This document shows, in pieces, positions 1 through 9,176 of a DNA stretch of 64,000 nucleotides (position 1 is its first letter; each line of letters opens with the position of its first letter). The position numbers and the translations under genes are program-made. Source of the DNA: Kitagawia praeruptora (Eukaryota > Streptophyta > Magnoliopsida > Apiales > Apiaceae); assembly GCA_037693485.1 (NCBI GenBank), contig CM075350.1, positions 60,306,001-60,370,000 of the forward strand, given 5' to 3'. Under the pieces are notes generated by a model that was not told the DNA's origin, made no database searches, and worked only from the letters and a program-made list of their open reading frames with translations.

Positions 1-893
1 GCATACATGTACTCAAAGTAGTGTAGATTTGGTGGACATTCAAGCATATGGTAGATTCTGCTATTTCTGATTGAATGTGAGTATAAACACTTCACCTAAA
101 CACTTGTGTGCTTTGAGAGTTTGTGAGTTTATCAAATTCATGACTGTTATTCACTGAATGATGCTCTGATTTCTATCTCTTGATCTTTTTGTCTTCAAAG
201 ACTGTGTGCTTACTTGGATAATCATGGACATCAAAGGGAATAGAAGTTTTCAGATTTCTGTATTACAGTAACTACAGAGTTTAGCATTCATCAAACAATC
301 AGTGTTTAATGTGAGAGTTTGTGCATTCAGTGTTTATTGATTTTTGTTATGGATTTTATGAAAAATTAGATGCTCTAAAAATTGATTTTAGTAAACTCTG
401 CTTCACACACACTCATATTCACAACTGTGCAATTTTGAAAGGGTTGTTAGTGATAAAGTTGGAAAATTGATAAACACTGTTGAGTTGTGTTAAGTACTCT
501 AAGGTAAAGTTTCATTGAGATGATTTGACTATTTTGGAGTAATTGGGGTAGTTGACGACTGTTAATTAGTGTAAATATGTCAAAGTGTCGTGATTATAGG
601 AATGACAGCGGTAATTATTAAGTGATCCATTGGTTGTTTGACACGTATCCCATGATAGTGTCTCACTCACACATTACTCTACAATCAGTTACGCGCTTTT
701 ACTGAATAAACGATTGAGTTTTAGTTTTACTCTAATCGTTTTTGTTCTCTCACTTCACATCGATTAATATTCACCCACTCACAGTTACTTGCATATTCAT
801 TCACTTTCAAAAATCTCATACACTCTCCTTCACATTTTGGTAAACACTTACCATACATCTCTTCTCTGAATATCTTCGAATCACATCTTACTA
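1..893 (+). other. pol-to-extra-ORF spacer / leader of family A copy 1
   Basis: Non-coding spacer ahead of the extra ORF. It matches 10070-10747 and, reversed, 17965-18850, so it is an element part and not host DNA. Copies of the family word (AAACTCTG or AAACACTG, either strand) occur near 279, 300, 328, 392 and 473. An ACACGTATCC block at 641-650 aligns with a CACGTG G-box in the other two copies, about 250 bp before the start codon. This may be an internal promoter or a leader for a separate transcript; no clear TATA box is visible. Confidence 0.7.
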
Positions 894-3800
894 ATGGCAA
901 CCAAAGCGTTTGATGCAGCAGGATTAACTTTTCTTCCTAGCAACTATGCAGCACCACTGGAGACTGCAAATACTCCAGAGGCGTTTCATGTGTTCCAAAA
1001 TTTCTTGAAAGATTCTGAAATAGAAAAGGCTTTAACTGCACCATCAATACTCTCTGCTTCGCAAATTGCTACCTTCTGGACAAACTCTGTGTATGATGAT
1101 GGAGAAGAGTCTGGCACTCCAACAATCACTTTCACTCATGCTGAATCAGAGTATATTATTACTCCAACTACGGTTAGGGATGCTCTGGATTTTGAGACTC
1201 ACACTTCGTACAGTGTTGTTGGTCATGATCGCTTGAGGACAATGTTGCAGCAAATTGGATGTGCAGGCAACTTGAATAAGCTAGGGTCTCTGAGAAGGCC
1301 ACTTTTGAGAAAGGAATGGAGTTTCTTTTTCGATTGCATTACAAGAGCTTTTGGCAAGAAGACAACAAACTGGGATGCACTTCCTCTTGACACTCTCCAA
1401 ATTGGTCATGCTCTACTATATGGAGGTAATTTCGATTTTGGTAGATTAGTGCTAATGAATCTGGGAGAGCGTTTGTCTGAGCTTACTTCTGTTTATTTTG
1501 CTCGTTTTTGTCAAATGCTATTTACTGCTTGTGTGCCTAACATTCCAATTGATGAAGATGATGTGATTCAGCCTTTTCAAGTTGCTAAAAGAATGTTTTC
1601 TGATTTGACAAACAAAGATGTTACTAAACAGCACATACCTGATATGTTTATGCCATTAGCCTTACAAAACTATGTTAACCAACCTCAAGATTCTCAATCA
1701 TCACAACACATGCCTGAACCATTAGACACCATAAATTCTGAACCAACACCCACAACACCCACAACCACTGTACCTACTACATCTCATCAATCACAACCAG
1801 AACACATAAACTCTTCACCAATAAACTCTCCAAAAATAAACTCTCTACCAGTAAACTCTGAAACCTTAAACACTGAAACCTTAAACTCTGAGCCAGCATC
1901 TACTGAAAAACCCAAATCCAAACCAAAAAGAAAAATACACACCGCCCAAAACACTAAACACTCAAAGGCTAAACAGACATCACCTGGAGCTGTTTATACT
2001 AGAAGAATGAAACAAAAGGCAAACAGACCTTCACTTTCACCACCTAAAGAGAGCTCTAGTGAAGAAGAAGAGGAGATTGTAGTACCTCAAGTCAAGAAGA
2101 GAAGATTAATTCTTTCAGATTCAGATGATGAGAATGTTGTTGATGCTCCAGAGGTGGTTTCATTGCAAACACCTACTGTTGAGGTTGCAGAGAATGTTGC
2201 TATACCTGCAGAGGATATTGTGACTGTCAATGTTGACATTCCTGCAGAGGTTGAAATGCTTGCAGAGGATACTGTCAATGTTGAAATACCTACAGAGGAT
2301 AACATGTCTGTAGAAGAGGATCACAGAGATGGTTTTTCACCAGTGAATGATGTTCTTGATTCAATTCTTGATCCTATCTCACCTGTTGTTCATGTTGAAG
2401 CTCCTGGTGTTGTTGATGAGCCTGCAATTAATTTAACTGAAGCTGCAGCATCACACACAGAGCTGATATCTACTGCTTCTCCAATTCCAGACAAAGGTGA
2501 TGAAGTTGATCAGGCAACTAAGAAAATTTCTGAATCTATGCCTATTGAAGCTACAAAGGCAAACTCTGTTGCAGAGCCTGTGCAACATGAGGAGACTATT
2601 GAAAGGATTGCAGAAGTTGTTGCAGAAACTGTGGCTGACAAAGCTCAGCACAGTGGTTCTTTAAAAGATGCTCAAGCTAAAGATGCAAGTGCTGAAGATG
2701 AATCTGACAGCAGTGCAAACTCTGATTCTTTTCTGAGTGCACCAGCACAGACTGAAAATAAACATAAACCTTTTGATCAGCCTTGTCCATCTCATGCAAT
2801 TGAAGAAGAACATCTTGCTAAATATGCTGCTGATTGGTATAAACAAGACTGTATTTTTCCAAAAGGGAGAGCAGCTGATTTTGTTAAGCAGACTGCAAAG
2901 CAAATTTCAAATCCAGATATTTTATCATGTTTAAAGGCAACAGTGGTACAAGTCAAAACTCTGGATGGAAATTTTGCTGAAACAAAACAAGAAATTGCTT
3001 CTTTGAAGACTGAGATCCAGTCAAGAGAAATGAAGATGGAAAGAGAGTCCAAAATCAAAGCTGCAAAGTTGTCTAAAATTCAAGATACTCTCTTTGCCAG
3101 GCTAGGAAAGGTTGAAGAGAATCAAACTGCCTTGTTTGCTAAGGTTGATTCTATTGCTAATTCCTTGGAGCTCATTACATCTATACTCATTCCTGATGAT
3201 GTCAAAAAGGGGGAGAGAGTTGCTAAGTCTAAATGCAAAGTTTCTCAAACTCTGTCTCAAAAGGATGATGCTGGAGATGGAGGGGCAAGTGAAAAGAGTA
3301 AGGTTTTAAACTCTGAAACACTAACTCTGAGATCTGGCAAATCTCTTAAGTCACAGTCTGTTGGAATAAACACTGAAACTCAAGGTATTTCAAAAACCAA
3401 GAGTTTGGAATTAATATCAAATCCAAAGACTGATGAGGAGTTAGCTGTTAAGCTTTTCATGGAAGAGAATGCAGAAGGAGTTACTATAGAAGATGCTAAA
3501 GCTGAAGAGAAGAGTCTGCAAGAAAAGCATTTGAAGACTTTAAAGTCTGTTAAATTGAAGAAGAATGTGAAAGTTGCTAAAGCTGCAAAGCCTGTTCTTA
3601 AAGGCATTCAAATCAAAGAACCAGTTGGTACAAATCAAAGAATGCAAGTGTTCAGAAAACCAACAGATGAAGAAGCTAAGCAAAAGCTGAAAAGTATTGT
3701 TACAACCTCTGTTGATACACATGTTGTACAGAAGAATGAAGACACAACCTCTGTTACTACACAAGTTGTGACCACACCATTATTGTCTTCTCAGTTGAAA

Positions 3801-4571
3801 TCAACATTTGGAAAAAGTGTTCTTCATGATTCAAGGCTAGAAGCTACAGTTCCAATGGATTTCACTGATGGTAGAGCCTTATCTGGTAAAATCGGATACA
3901 ACAAAGGAGGCATAGGTTCACACAGAGACACAAGACAATATGTTGGTCCCAGAGATCCTTCTTCACTGTCTGTTCCAGGTCGTGGTGTCACTCAAGAGAG
4001 TTTAGACAGACTGGAGTCAGTACAGCTTGTGAATCAGAAGAGTTTAGAGAAGGATTTTCTGCTATATTTCATGGCTGATGGAACAGTGTTTAAAGTTGAT
4101 GAGAAGGATATTGATTTAAAATACTGGGAAGAACTAGAGTATGTTCTGTATCTTTTCAGAGTAAGAAATCAAAGAGCTCAGTCAGTTGCAAATGTACTCA
4201 GACAAAAGATGATTCAAAATCTTGCCAGAAGAAATATGAAGTACAAAAGCAAGTATGTTCCAAAGTACAGAGACTGGAATGGGAATCTGATAGAAATGGA
4301 GAAGGGGACTACAAAGCTGAAGACTGATCTTGGAATCACTGTTTTGGATTTTAATGTGAAGTCTGAGGAAGTGAAATATATCAGGCTGGGAAATGAAATG
4401 AGAAGAAACAAAATCTACGATCTTAGAGCTGCTATCTATCAAACTGATGAGAATGATCCTCAGTTGAGAGAAATCAAGGAAGCTATGCAGATAGAGCTTG
4501 AAAATGCTGAAAGAAGGTTGCTTATAGACTATCTCAGAACAATGCCAGATCTTCAAGAGATTAGAATTTGA
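894..4571 (+). CDS. Extra ORF of SIRE-type Copia, 1225 codons, uninterrupted ('env-like' by position only)
   Basis: A 1225-residue protein between pol and the 3' LTR. Residues 1-260 form a conserved globular region with an LRKEW-SFFFDCITRAF stretch followed by a TTNWDALPL segment, reminiscent of the 'putative plant transposon protein' domain (family link inferred). Residues about 270-640 are low complexity: repeated N-S-E and N-T-E words, Lys-rich patches (possible nuclear signals, KPKSKPKRK and QVKKRR) and acidic stretches. Residues about 686-765 look like a coiled coil. About 1031-1225 is a conserved C-terminal domain (VTQESLDRLE to YLRTMPDLQEIR). I see no signal peptide and no hydrophobic transmembrane segment, so an envelope role is not supported. 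The start is chosen because MATK is conserved at 10748 and 17964. It is the only family A copy here with no stop or frameshift, so it serves as the reference. Function unknown. Confidence 0.85.
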   Translation: MATKAFDAAGLTFLPSNYAAPLETANTPEAFHVFQNFLKDSEIEKALTAPSILSASQIATFWTNSVYDDGEESGTPTITFTHAESEYIITPTTVRDALDFETHTSYSVVGHDRLRTMLQQIGCAGNLNKLGSLRRPLLRKEWSFFFDCITRAFGKKTTNWDALPLDTLQIGHALLYGGNFDFGRLVLMNLGERLSELTSVYFARFCQMLFTACVPNIPIDEDDVIQPFQVAKRMFSDLTNKDVTKQHIPDMFMPLALQNYVNQPQDSQSSQHMPEPLDTINSEPTPTTPTTTVPTTSHQSQPEHINSSPINSPKINSLPVNSETLNTETLNSEPASTEKPKSKPKRKIHTAQNTKHSKAKQTSPGAVYTRRMKQKANRPSLSPPKESSSEEEEEIVVPQVKKRRLILSDSDDENVVDAPEVVSLQTPTVEVAENVAIPAEDIVTVNVDIPAEVEMLAEDTVNVEIPTEDNMSVEEDHRDGFSPVNDVLDSILDPISPVVHVEAPGVVDEPAINLTEAAASHTELISTASPIPDKGDEVDQATKKISESMPIEATKANSVAEPVQHEETIERIAEVVAETVADKAQHSGSLKDAQAKDASAEDESDSSANSDSFLSAPAQTENKHKPFDQPCPSHAIEEEHLAKYAADWYKQDCIFPKGRAADFVKQTAKQISNPDILSCLKATVVQVKTLDGNFAETKQEIASLKTEIQSREMKMERESKIKAAKLSKIQDTLFARLGKVEENQTALFAKVDSIANSLELITSILIPDDVKKGERVAKSKCKVSQTLSQKDDAGDGGASEKSKVLNSETLTLRSGKSLKSQSVGINTETQGISKTKSLELISNPKTDEELAVKLFMEENAEGVTIEDAKAEEKSLQEKHLKTLKSVKLKKNVKVAKAAKPVLKGIQIKEPVGTNQRMQVFRKPTDEEAKQKLKSIVTTSVDTHVVQKNEDTTSVTTQVVTTPLLSSQLKSTFGKSVLHDSRLEATVPMDFTDGRALSGKIGYNKGGIGSHRDTRQYVGPRDPSSLSVPGRGVTQESLDRLESVQLVNQKSLEKDFLLYFMADGTVFKVDEKDIDLKYWEELEYVLYLFRVRNQRAQSVANVLRQKMIQNLARRNMKYKSKYVPKYRDWNGNLIEMEKGTTKLKTDLGITVLDFNVKSEEVKYIRLGNEMRRNKIYDLRAAIYQTDENDPQLREIKEAMQIELENAERRLLIDYLRTMPDLQEIRI

Positions 4572-4716
4572 AGTCTGTAAGAATTTTCTTATCTTCTGTA
4601 GAAATTGTTAAGTAATAGCTTAAACTCTGTTTGTATGTTAGACACTGTAAAACTTTGTATTTGTTTTGACATCATCATTTACTAGAAACTTGTACATTCT
4701 TGCTAATGGACAAGTT

Positions 4717-4724
4717 GGGGGAGA
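4717..4724 (+). promoter_or_regulatory. Polypurine tract
   Basis: GGGGGAGA directly before the 3' LTR, with one T between. This is the plus-strand primer site for Copia reverse transcription. The same tract precedes the LTRs at 35112 and, reversed, 14203 and 55101. Confidence 0.85.
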
Positions 4725-4725
4725 T

Positions 4726-5241
4726 TGTTAGAAATGATTGATGAGAACAGTGTTTGGAAGCTATAGTGACAAAACAGAGTTTAGCTGGAAGCAGTCAGAG
4801 TTTAGTTAAACACTGACTGGAAGCGCAACAGAGGTTGTTAAACTCTGTAGCGGTATTGTCTGAAGAGTCAACAGTGTTTGAAGATTGATTCAAGATAAAT
4901 TTGGAAGCAATATCTTTGAAGATTGGAAAGCTGTCAAAGAGATTGAGTTGACTTGGAAGACTGGAGCAATCGTGATTGATATCAATTGTATAGCTTGATT
5001 ATAGGAGAATCAGTTACTGATTGTACGAAGCTGTATGTTCTATAAATACAGTTAGGTTAACCCTAGAAGGGTAATCGAACATTGAGAAATTCATTGATTG
5101 TAACCTAAGCAGCTCTCTGTGATATTTTACATCACTGAGAGAGGAATTGTTAATTCCAAACAGTTTTTAAGTATTAAACAGTGTGTTCTTGTTAAGTTAC
5201 TCATACAGTATTTGATTACCTATTGTATATTCGACCTAACA
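4726..5241 (+). repeat. 3' LTR, family A copy 1
   Basis: A 516 bp LTR from TGTTAG to CCTAACA, keeping the TG...CA ends and the short inverted termini of Copia LTRs. A TATAAATA box lies at 5041-5048. A hairpin (CTCTC-T-GTGAT paired with ATCAC-T-GAGAG) at 5113-5141 is conserved in the other family A LTRs. Six copies of the family word (AAACTCTG/AAACACTG) lie between 4748 and 4880. The first 40 bp differ from the other two family A copies, so this copy belongs to a diverged sublineage. Confidence 0.88.
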
Positions 5242-6186
5242 CCCTTTTCACCTAAAGTTTGTCACCTTTTAATTTCCACGTTATCTTTTTCTATTTTCTC
5301 AAACTAAAATCTCTCTTTTTCCAATTATATCACGGACGGTTCTATTTAATAAAATTAAATAATAATATTATAATACTAACATTAACCGATTATCCTTTTT
5401 AGCTAAAACGTATCATCTTTTTCCTATATTATCTAGCTAAAATTCCTCTTTAGAAATATCACGGGCAACAATAATTTCTCTTTTTCTAAAAACATTACGA
5501 GCAATTATATTTTGTAAAATAACATAATTAAATTATAATTACTATAAACTAATCAATTTCCCTTTTTCACCTAATATATATTACCCTTTTAATTTTCTCT
5601 AACTAAAACATCTATTTTTCCAATTATATCACGGGCATTCTATTTAATAAAACAAAATAATAATTTTATAATTAATAATAAATAACTTATTACCATTTCA
5701 ACTAAAACCTATCACATCTTTTATATTTTTTTAACTAAAATAATTTCTTTTCTAGAAATATAACGGATAACGTTTATATAATTATGATCATCATCTCATT
5801 TAAATAATTAAGCCTCCAAAATTCGTATTTAAAAAAATTTAATAAAAAATTTAATATAATATTAAAAAAATTCCGTGCATCGCAACGATTGATTGTTGGA
5901 TTTGCTTTCTTTTTGTTTCTTTCTCTTTCTTTTTTATTTTTCCATTTTATATTTTCTAAATGATAAACCATTATTAAAATCTATAGCTCATCAATCCCAA
6001 TTTGAATCAGTATTTATTAAAACCAGTTCGGGATTTCGAGTCTAATTTTGAACATCTCAAAATTTTGTGAAGTTGGATTTTGAACTACTGCTCAGGTAAA
6101 ATTTTACTTGTGTTAAAAAATCGAGCACTAATTTTACTTGTGCTCAGGTAAAATTAAATCGAGCACAAGTAAAATTTTGTGAAGTT
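5242..6186. repeat. AT-rich intergenic DNA with a diverged direct repeat of about 300 bp
   Basis: No gene is visible. The stretch from about 5242 to 5555 is repeated, diverged, at about 5557-5800. Both start with CCCTTTTTCACCTAA-like sequence, then a CTCTTTTTCCAATTATATCACGG block, then an ATTCTATTTAATAAAA block. ATCACGG/ATCACGGGC words recur at about 5330, 5459 and 5630. The rest is poly(A/T)-rich. It may be a decayed tandem or satellite-like repeat, or a non-coding element; I cannot name a family. Confidence 0.5.
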
Positions 6187-6563
6187 AATAAATAATTCTG
6201 TGGATATAGTAGTGTTTTAATCTTTCTCTCTCTAAAGTAAACACAAGTCTCTGTAAACAAAGTCTCCTCTGGCGGTGGTTTATCCACCGGCCGGAGGCCT
6301 TCTCTCTCTTCTAATCTCCTCTCTCTCTCCCTTCCCCCCCTCCTCTAATGCCTTATCTTGGTTTTAGTGCTTTTCATCCAATAAATCGAGCTTTAAACCT
6401 CGAAAATTCCTTCCGAAGGAGTAAGATTTTATGCATAAGTAAGATTTTAATAATCTTACTTGTGCTCGATTTACTGCCGGAGGAGTAGTATTTATTAACT
6501 TGTGTTCATAATATGAGGCCTTTGCTACCTCTACCTGAACACTGCTATATCCACAGAATTATT
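6187..6563. repeat. Fold-back (inverted repeat) segment
   Basis: An arm AATAATTCTGTGGATATAGT near 6190-6212 is repeated as its reverse complement at 6541-6563 (about 22 of 23 bases). The arms enclose some 330 bp with a CT-rich tract (6300-6350), a GGTGG...CCACC hairpin (6274-6290) and the palindrome GTAAGATTTTAATAATCTTAC (6438-6460). Related ACAAGTAAAATTTT blocks recur in inverted order at 6095-6180. It could be a MITE or fold-back relic. No flanking duplication was identified. Confidence 0.45.
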
Positions 6564-6746
6564 GTGAGGGTCAATTGTGAAGCTACTGGTTTCGGGAATG
6601 ATGCAGGCTGGATTGCTCGGACGGCCATGAAAATCATTTTTAATTTTAAGAATCTTTGTATTCAGATGTTTAAACAATCCGGAAACAAAACGGCTAATTG
6701 TTTAGCTCGTTCATTTGTTTTTCAACCTAGTTGTATGATTAGTTGA
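6513..6746 (+). pseudogene. RNase H-like (LINE / RVT_3-type) C-terminal fragment
   Basis: A 77-codon open stretch whose last 25 residues read like the end of the plant RNase H-like domain found in LINE retroelements and in degenerate host copies: an SGNKTANCLARSF segment matches the pattern R.xN.xAD.LA. The conserved catalytic acidic residues of RNase H are not visible in the part present, so this is a fragment. It ends at the breakpoint where Copia integrase sequence starts (about 6741). The first half overlaps one arm of the fold-back and may not be coding. A chance ORF cannot be excluded. Confidence 0.4.
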
Positions 6747-9176
6747 AAGGAAGAACATAACCTTGATAGAAGCTGCCAGAACTATGCTTGATGAGGCAAA
6801 ATTGCCAACTTATTTGTGGGCAGAAGCTGTTCAAACTGCTTGTTTTACTCACAATGCTACTCTGATCAACAAGCATGGAAAAACACCATATGAGATGGTG
6901 AGGGAAAAGAAGCCAAACCTAAAATATTTTCATATTTTTGGGTGCAAGTGTTTTGTGCTGAAAACTCATCTTGACCAGTTAACAAAATTAGATCTAAAAG
7001 CTGATGAAGGAATTTTTGTTGGCTATCCACTGTCAACTAAGGCATTCAGAGTTTATAATCTGAGAACCAAGGTGATCATGGAGTCAATACATGTGTCATT
7101 TGATGACAAGAAAATAACTGGACTTGAAGATGTAGATGAACATGATCAACTGCACTTTGAAAATGAAGACTTAAATTCTGATGAAGTAAATGCTGATGAT
7201 GCTGAACTGACAGACTCTGTTCAGCTAAACTCTGAACCTCTACTGGTAAACACTGAAGAAACTTCTCAGTTACAAACAAGGAGAGAACCAATTGAGGGGG
7301 AGCATAAAGAATCACTTCAAAGTAATGGCTCAAATTCTGAAAGTGAGTCAGCTGAAAAATCTGGATCAAACTCTGATGACTCGAACTCTGAAAGTCCAAA
7401 ATCTGACAATTCAAACTCTGAGCAGTCAAATTCAGGGGGAGCCTAAGAGAATGAAGAAAGTCAACAAGAAAATTAGGGAACATTGATCGAGGGAGAGGAT
7501 CAAATACTGAGAGAAGTCATTTGCCTTCAGCTAGGAAATGGACAAAATCTCACAAACCTGATTTGATTATTGGTGATCCAGATGCAAGAGTAAGGACAAG
7601 GAGTGCAACAACAAATGAATGTCTGTTTCATGCTTTCTTGTCACAATCTGAACCAAAGAAAGTAGAAGAAGCTCTTCAAGATGCTGACTGGATAACAGCA
7701 ATGCAGGAGGAGTTGAATGAATTTGAGAGAAATGAAGTTTGGACCCTTGTATCAAGACCAAAGAATAGATCTATTGTTGGTAATAAATGGGTTTTCAGGA
7801 ATAAGACTGACAGTGAGGGGGTTGTTACAAGAAACAAATCCAGGCTTGTGGCAAAAGGCTATTCACAGCAGGAAGGAATATATTATGATGAAACTTTTGC
7901 TCCAGTTGTAAGGTTGGAGGCAATAAGAATGTTTTTAGCATATGCCTCTCATAAGAAATTCAAGGTATTTCAGATGGATGTAAAAAGTGCCTTTCTGAAT
8001 GGGAAACTTGAAGAAGAAGTGTTTATTGAATAACCACCAGGATTTGTGGACTCCAAATATCCAGATTATGTCTACAGGCTTGATAAGGCACTTTATGGAC
8101 TTAAGCAGGCACCAAGAGCATGGTATGAAACTCTGGCTCAATTTCTTCTAGAAAGTGGGTTTCACATAGGTACAATTGATAAAACCCTGTTCTACTTTAA
8201 GTCTGGTAGTGACTTGCTTTTGGTTCAAATATATGTTGATGACATAATTTTTGGGTCTACTAATGATAAACTCTGTACAAAGTTTGCCAAGCTAATGCAG
8301 TCCAGGTATCAAATGAGTATGATGAGAGAGCTTAGTTATTTTCTAGGCCTACATGTGAAGCAAACAGATGATGGAATTTTCATAAATCAAGCAAAATATA
8401 CTAGAAATCTTCTCAAGAAATTTGGTATGCTTGATTGCTTATCTGCATCAACTCCCATTGCAACAGCAACAAAGTTGGACAAAGATATAGGGGCTTTAGT
8501 AGATATGACAAACTACAGAGGCATGATATGGTCACTTCTTTATCTGACAGCAAGTAGGCCTGATATCATGTATGCAACATATCTATGTGCAAGGTTTCAG
8601 GCAGACTCTAGAGAACCACATATTACAGTTGTGAAAAGAATTTTCAAATATCTCAAGGGCACCATTACTTTAGGGTTGTGGTATCCCAGAGAAGCAGATT
8701 TCAAGCTTCTTGGTTACTCTGATGCAGACTTTGCAGGCTGTAAGATAGATAGAAAAAGCACCAGTGGAAGTTGTCAATTTATGGGTGACAGACTAATTTA
8801 TTGGTACAGCAAGAAACAGAAATCAATTTCTACATCTACAGCTGAGGCAGAGTATATTGCAGCTGGTAGCTGTTGTGCACAGATTCTATGGATGAAGAAT
8901 CAATTGCTGGATTATGGATTGAGGTACGGTAAGATTCCTATTTACTGTGATAATCAAAGTGCTATTGCTATGACAGGTAATCCAGTACAACATTCAATGA
9001 CCAAGCACATCAGCATAAGGTATCACTTTATCAAAGAACATGTAGAGGAAGGAAACACTGAGCTTCATTTTGTGTCTACAGACCAACAGCTAGCAGATAT
9101 CTTCACCAAGCCATTGAGTGAAGCTATATTTACAAGGCTGGTAAATGAACTTGGAATGGTCTCTGGTTTTGGCTAG
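6741..9176 (+). pseudogene. Copia pol remnant: integrase C-terminus, reverse transcriptase, RNase H
   Basis: The remnant starts at the integrase catalytic-Glu segment (VERKN-like) and lacks the two upstream catalytic Asp residues. It continues through the integrase C-terminus (KYFHIFGCKCFVLK), an Asn/Ser/Glu-rich linker (about 7160-7440), RT with YVDDI at about 8235, and RNase H ending near QLADIFTKPL. Breaks against the copy at 19989-23315: TAA at 7444-7446, TAG at 7474-7476, a one-base loss just after, and TAA at 8031-8033 (Gln codon in the EQPPGF motif). The final stop is TAG at 9174-9176. The linker is packed with family words encoding N-S-E/D. Confidence 0.88.

Larger units (their letters stand above)
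1..5241 (+). mobile_element. Copia (SIRE/Maximus-type) element, family A copy 1, 3' part only
   Basis: This is the 3' portion of a Ty1/Copia retrotransposon cut by the left window edge. It contains the spacer that follows pol, a long extra ORF (894-4571), a polypurine tract and a 3' LTR. The order extra ORF, GGGGGAGA tract, then an LTR opening TGTTAG is typical of SIRE/Maximus elements, which carry an additional ORF after pol. The spacer and ORF match those of the copies at 9177-12275 and 14359-19988 by eye. Its gag-pol lies outside the window, so completeness and target-site duplication cannot be tested. The five bases after the LTR start CCCTT. Confidence 0.88.

Noticed and set aside
2087..4556. 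Several minus-strand ORFs of 60-124 codons under the extra ORF
   Set aside because: Shadow frames with no conserved protein features.
894..4571. Host gene with introns lost, or a true viral envelope
   Set aside because: The position before a polypurine tract and LTR, and homologues at the same position in other copies, make it an element gene; no membrane or signal segment supports an envelope.
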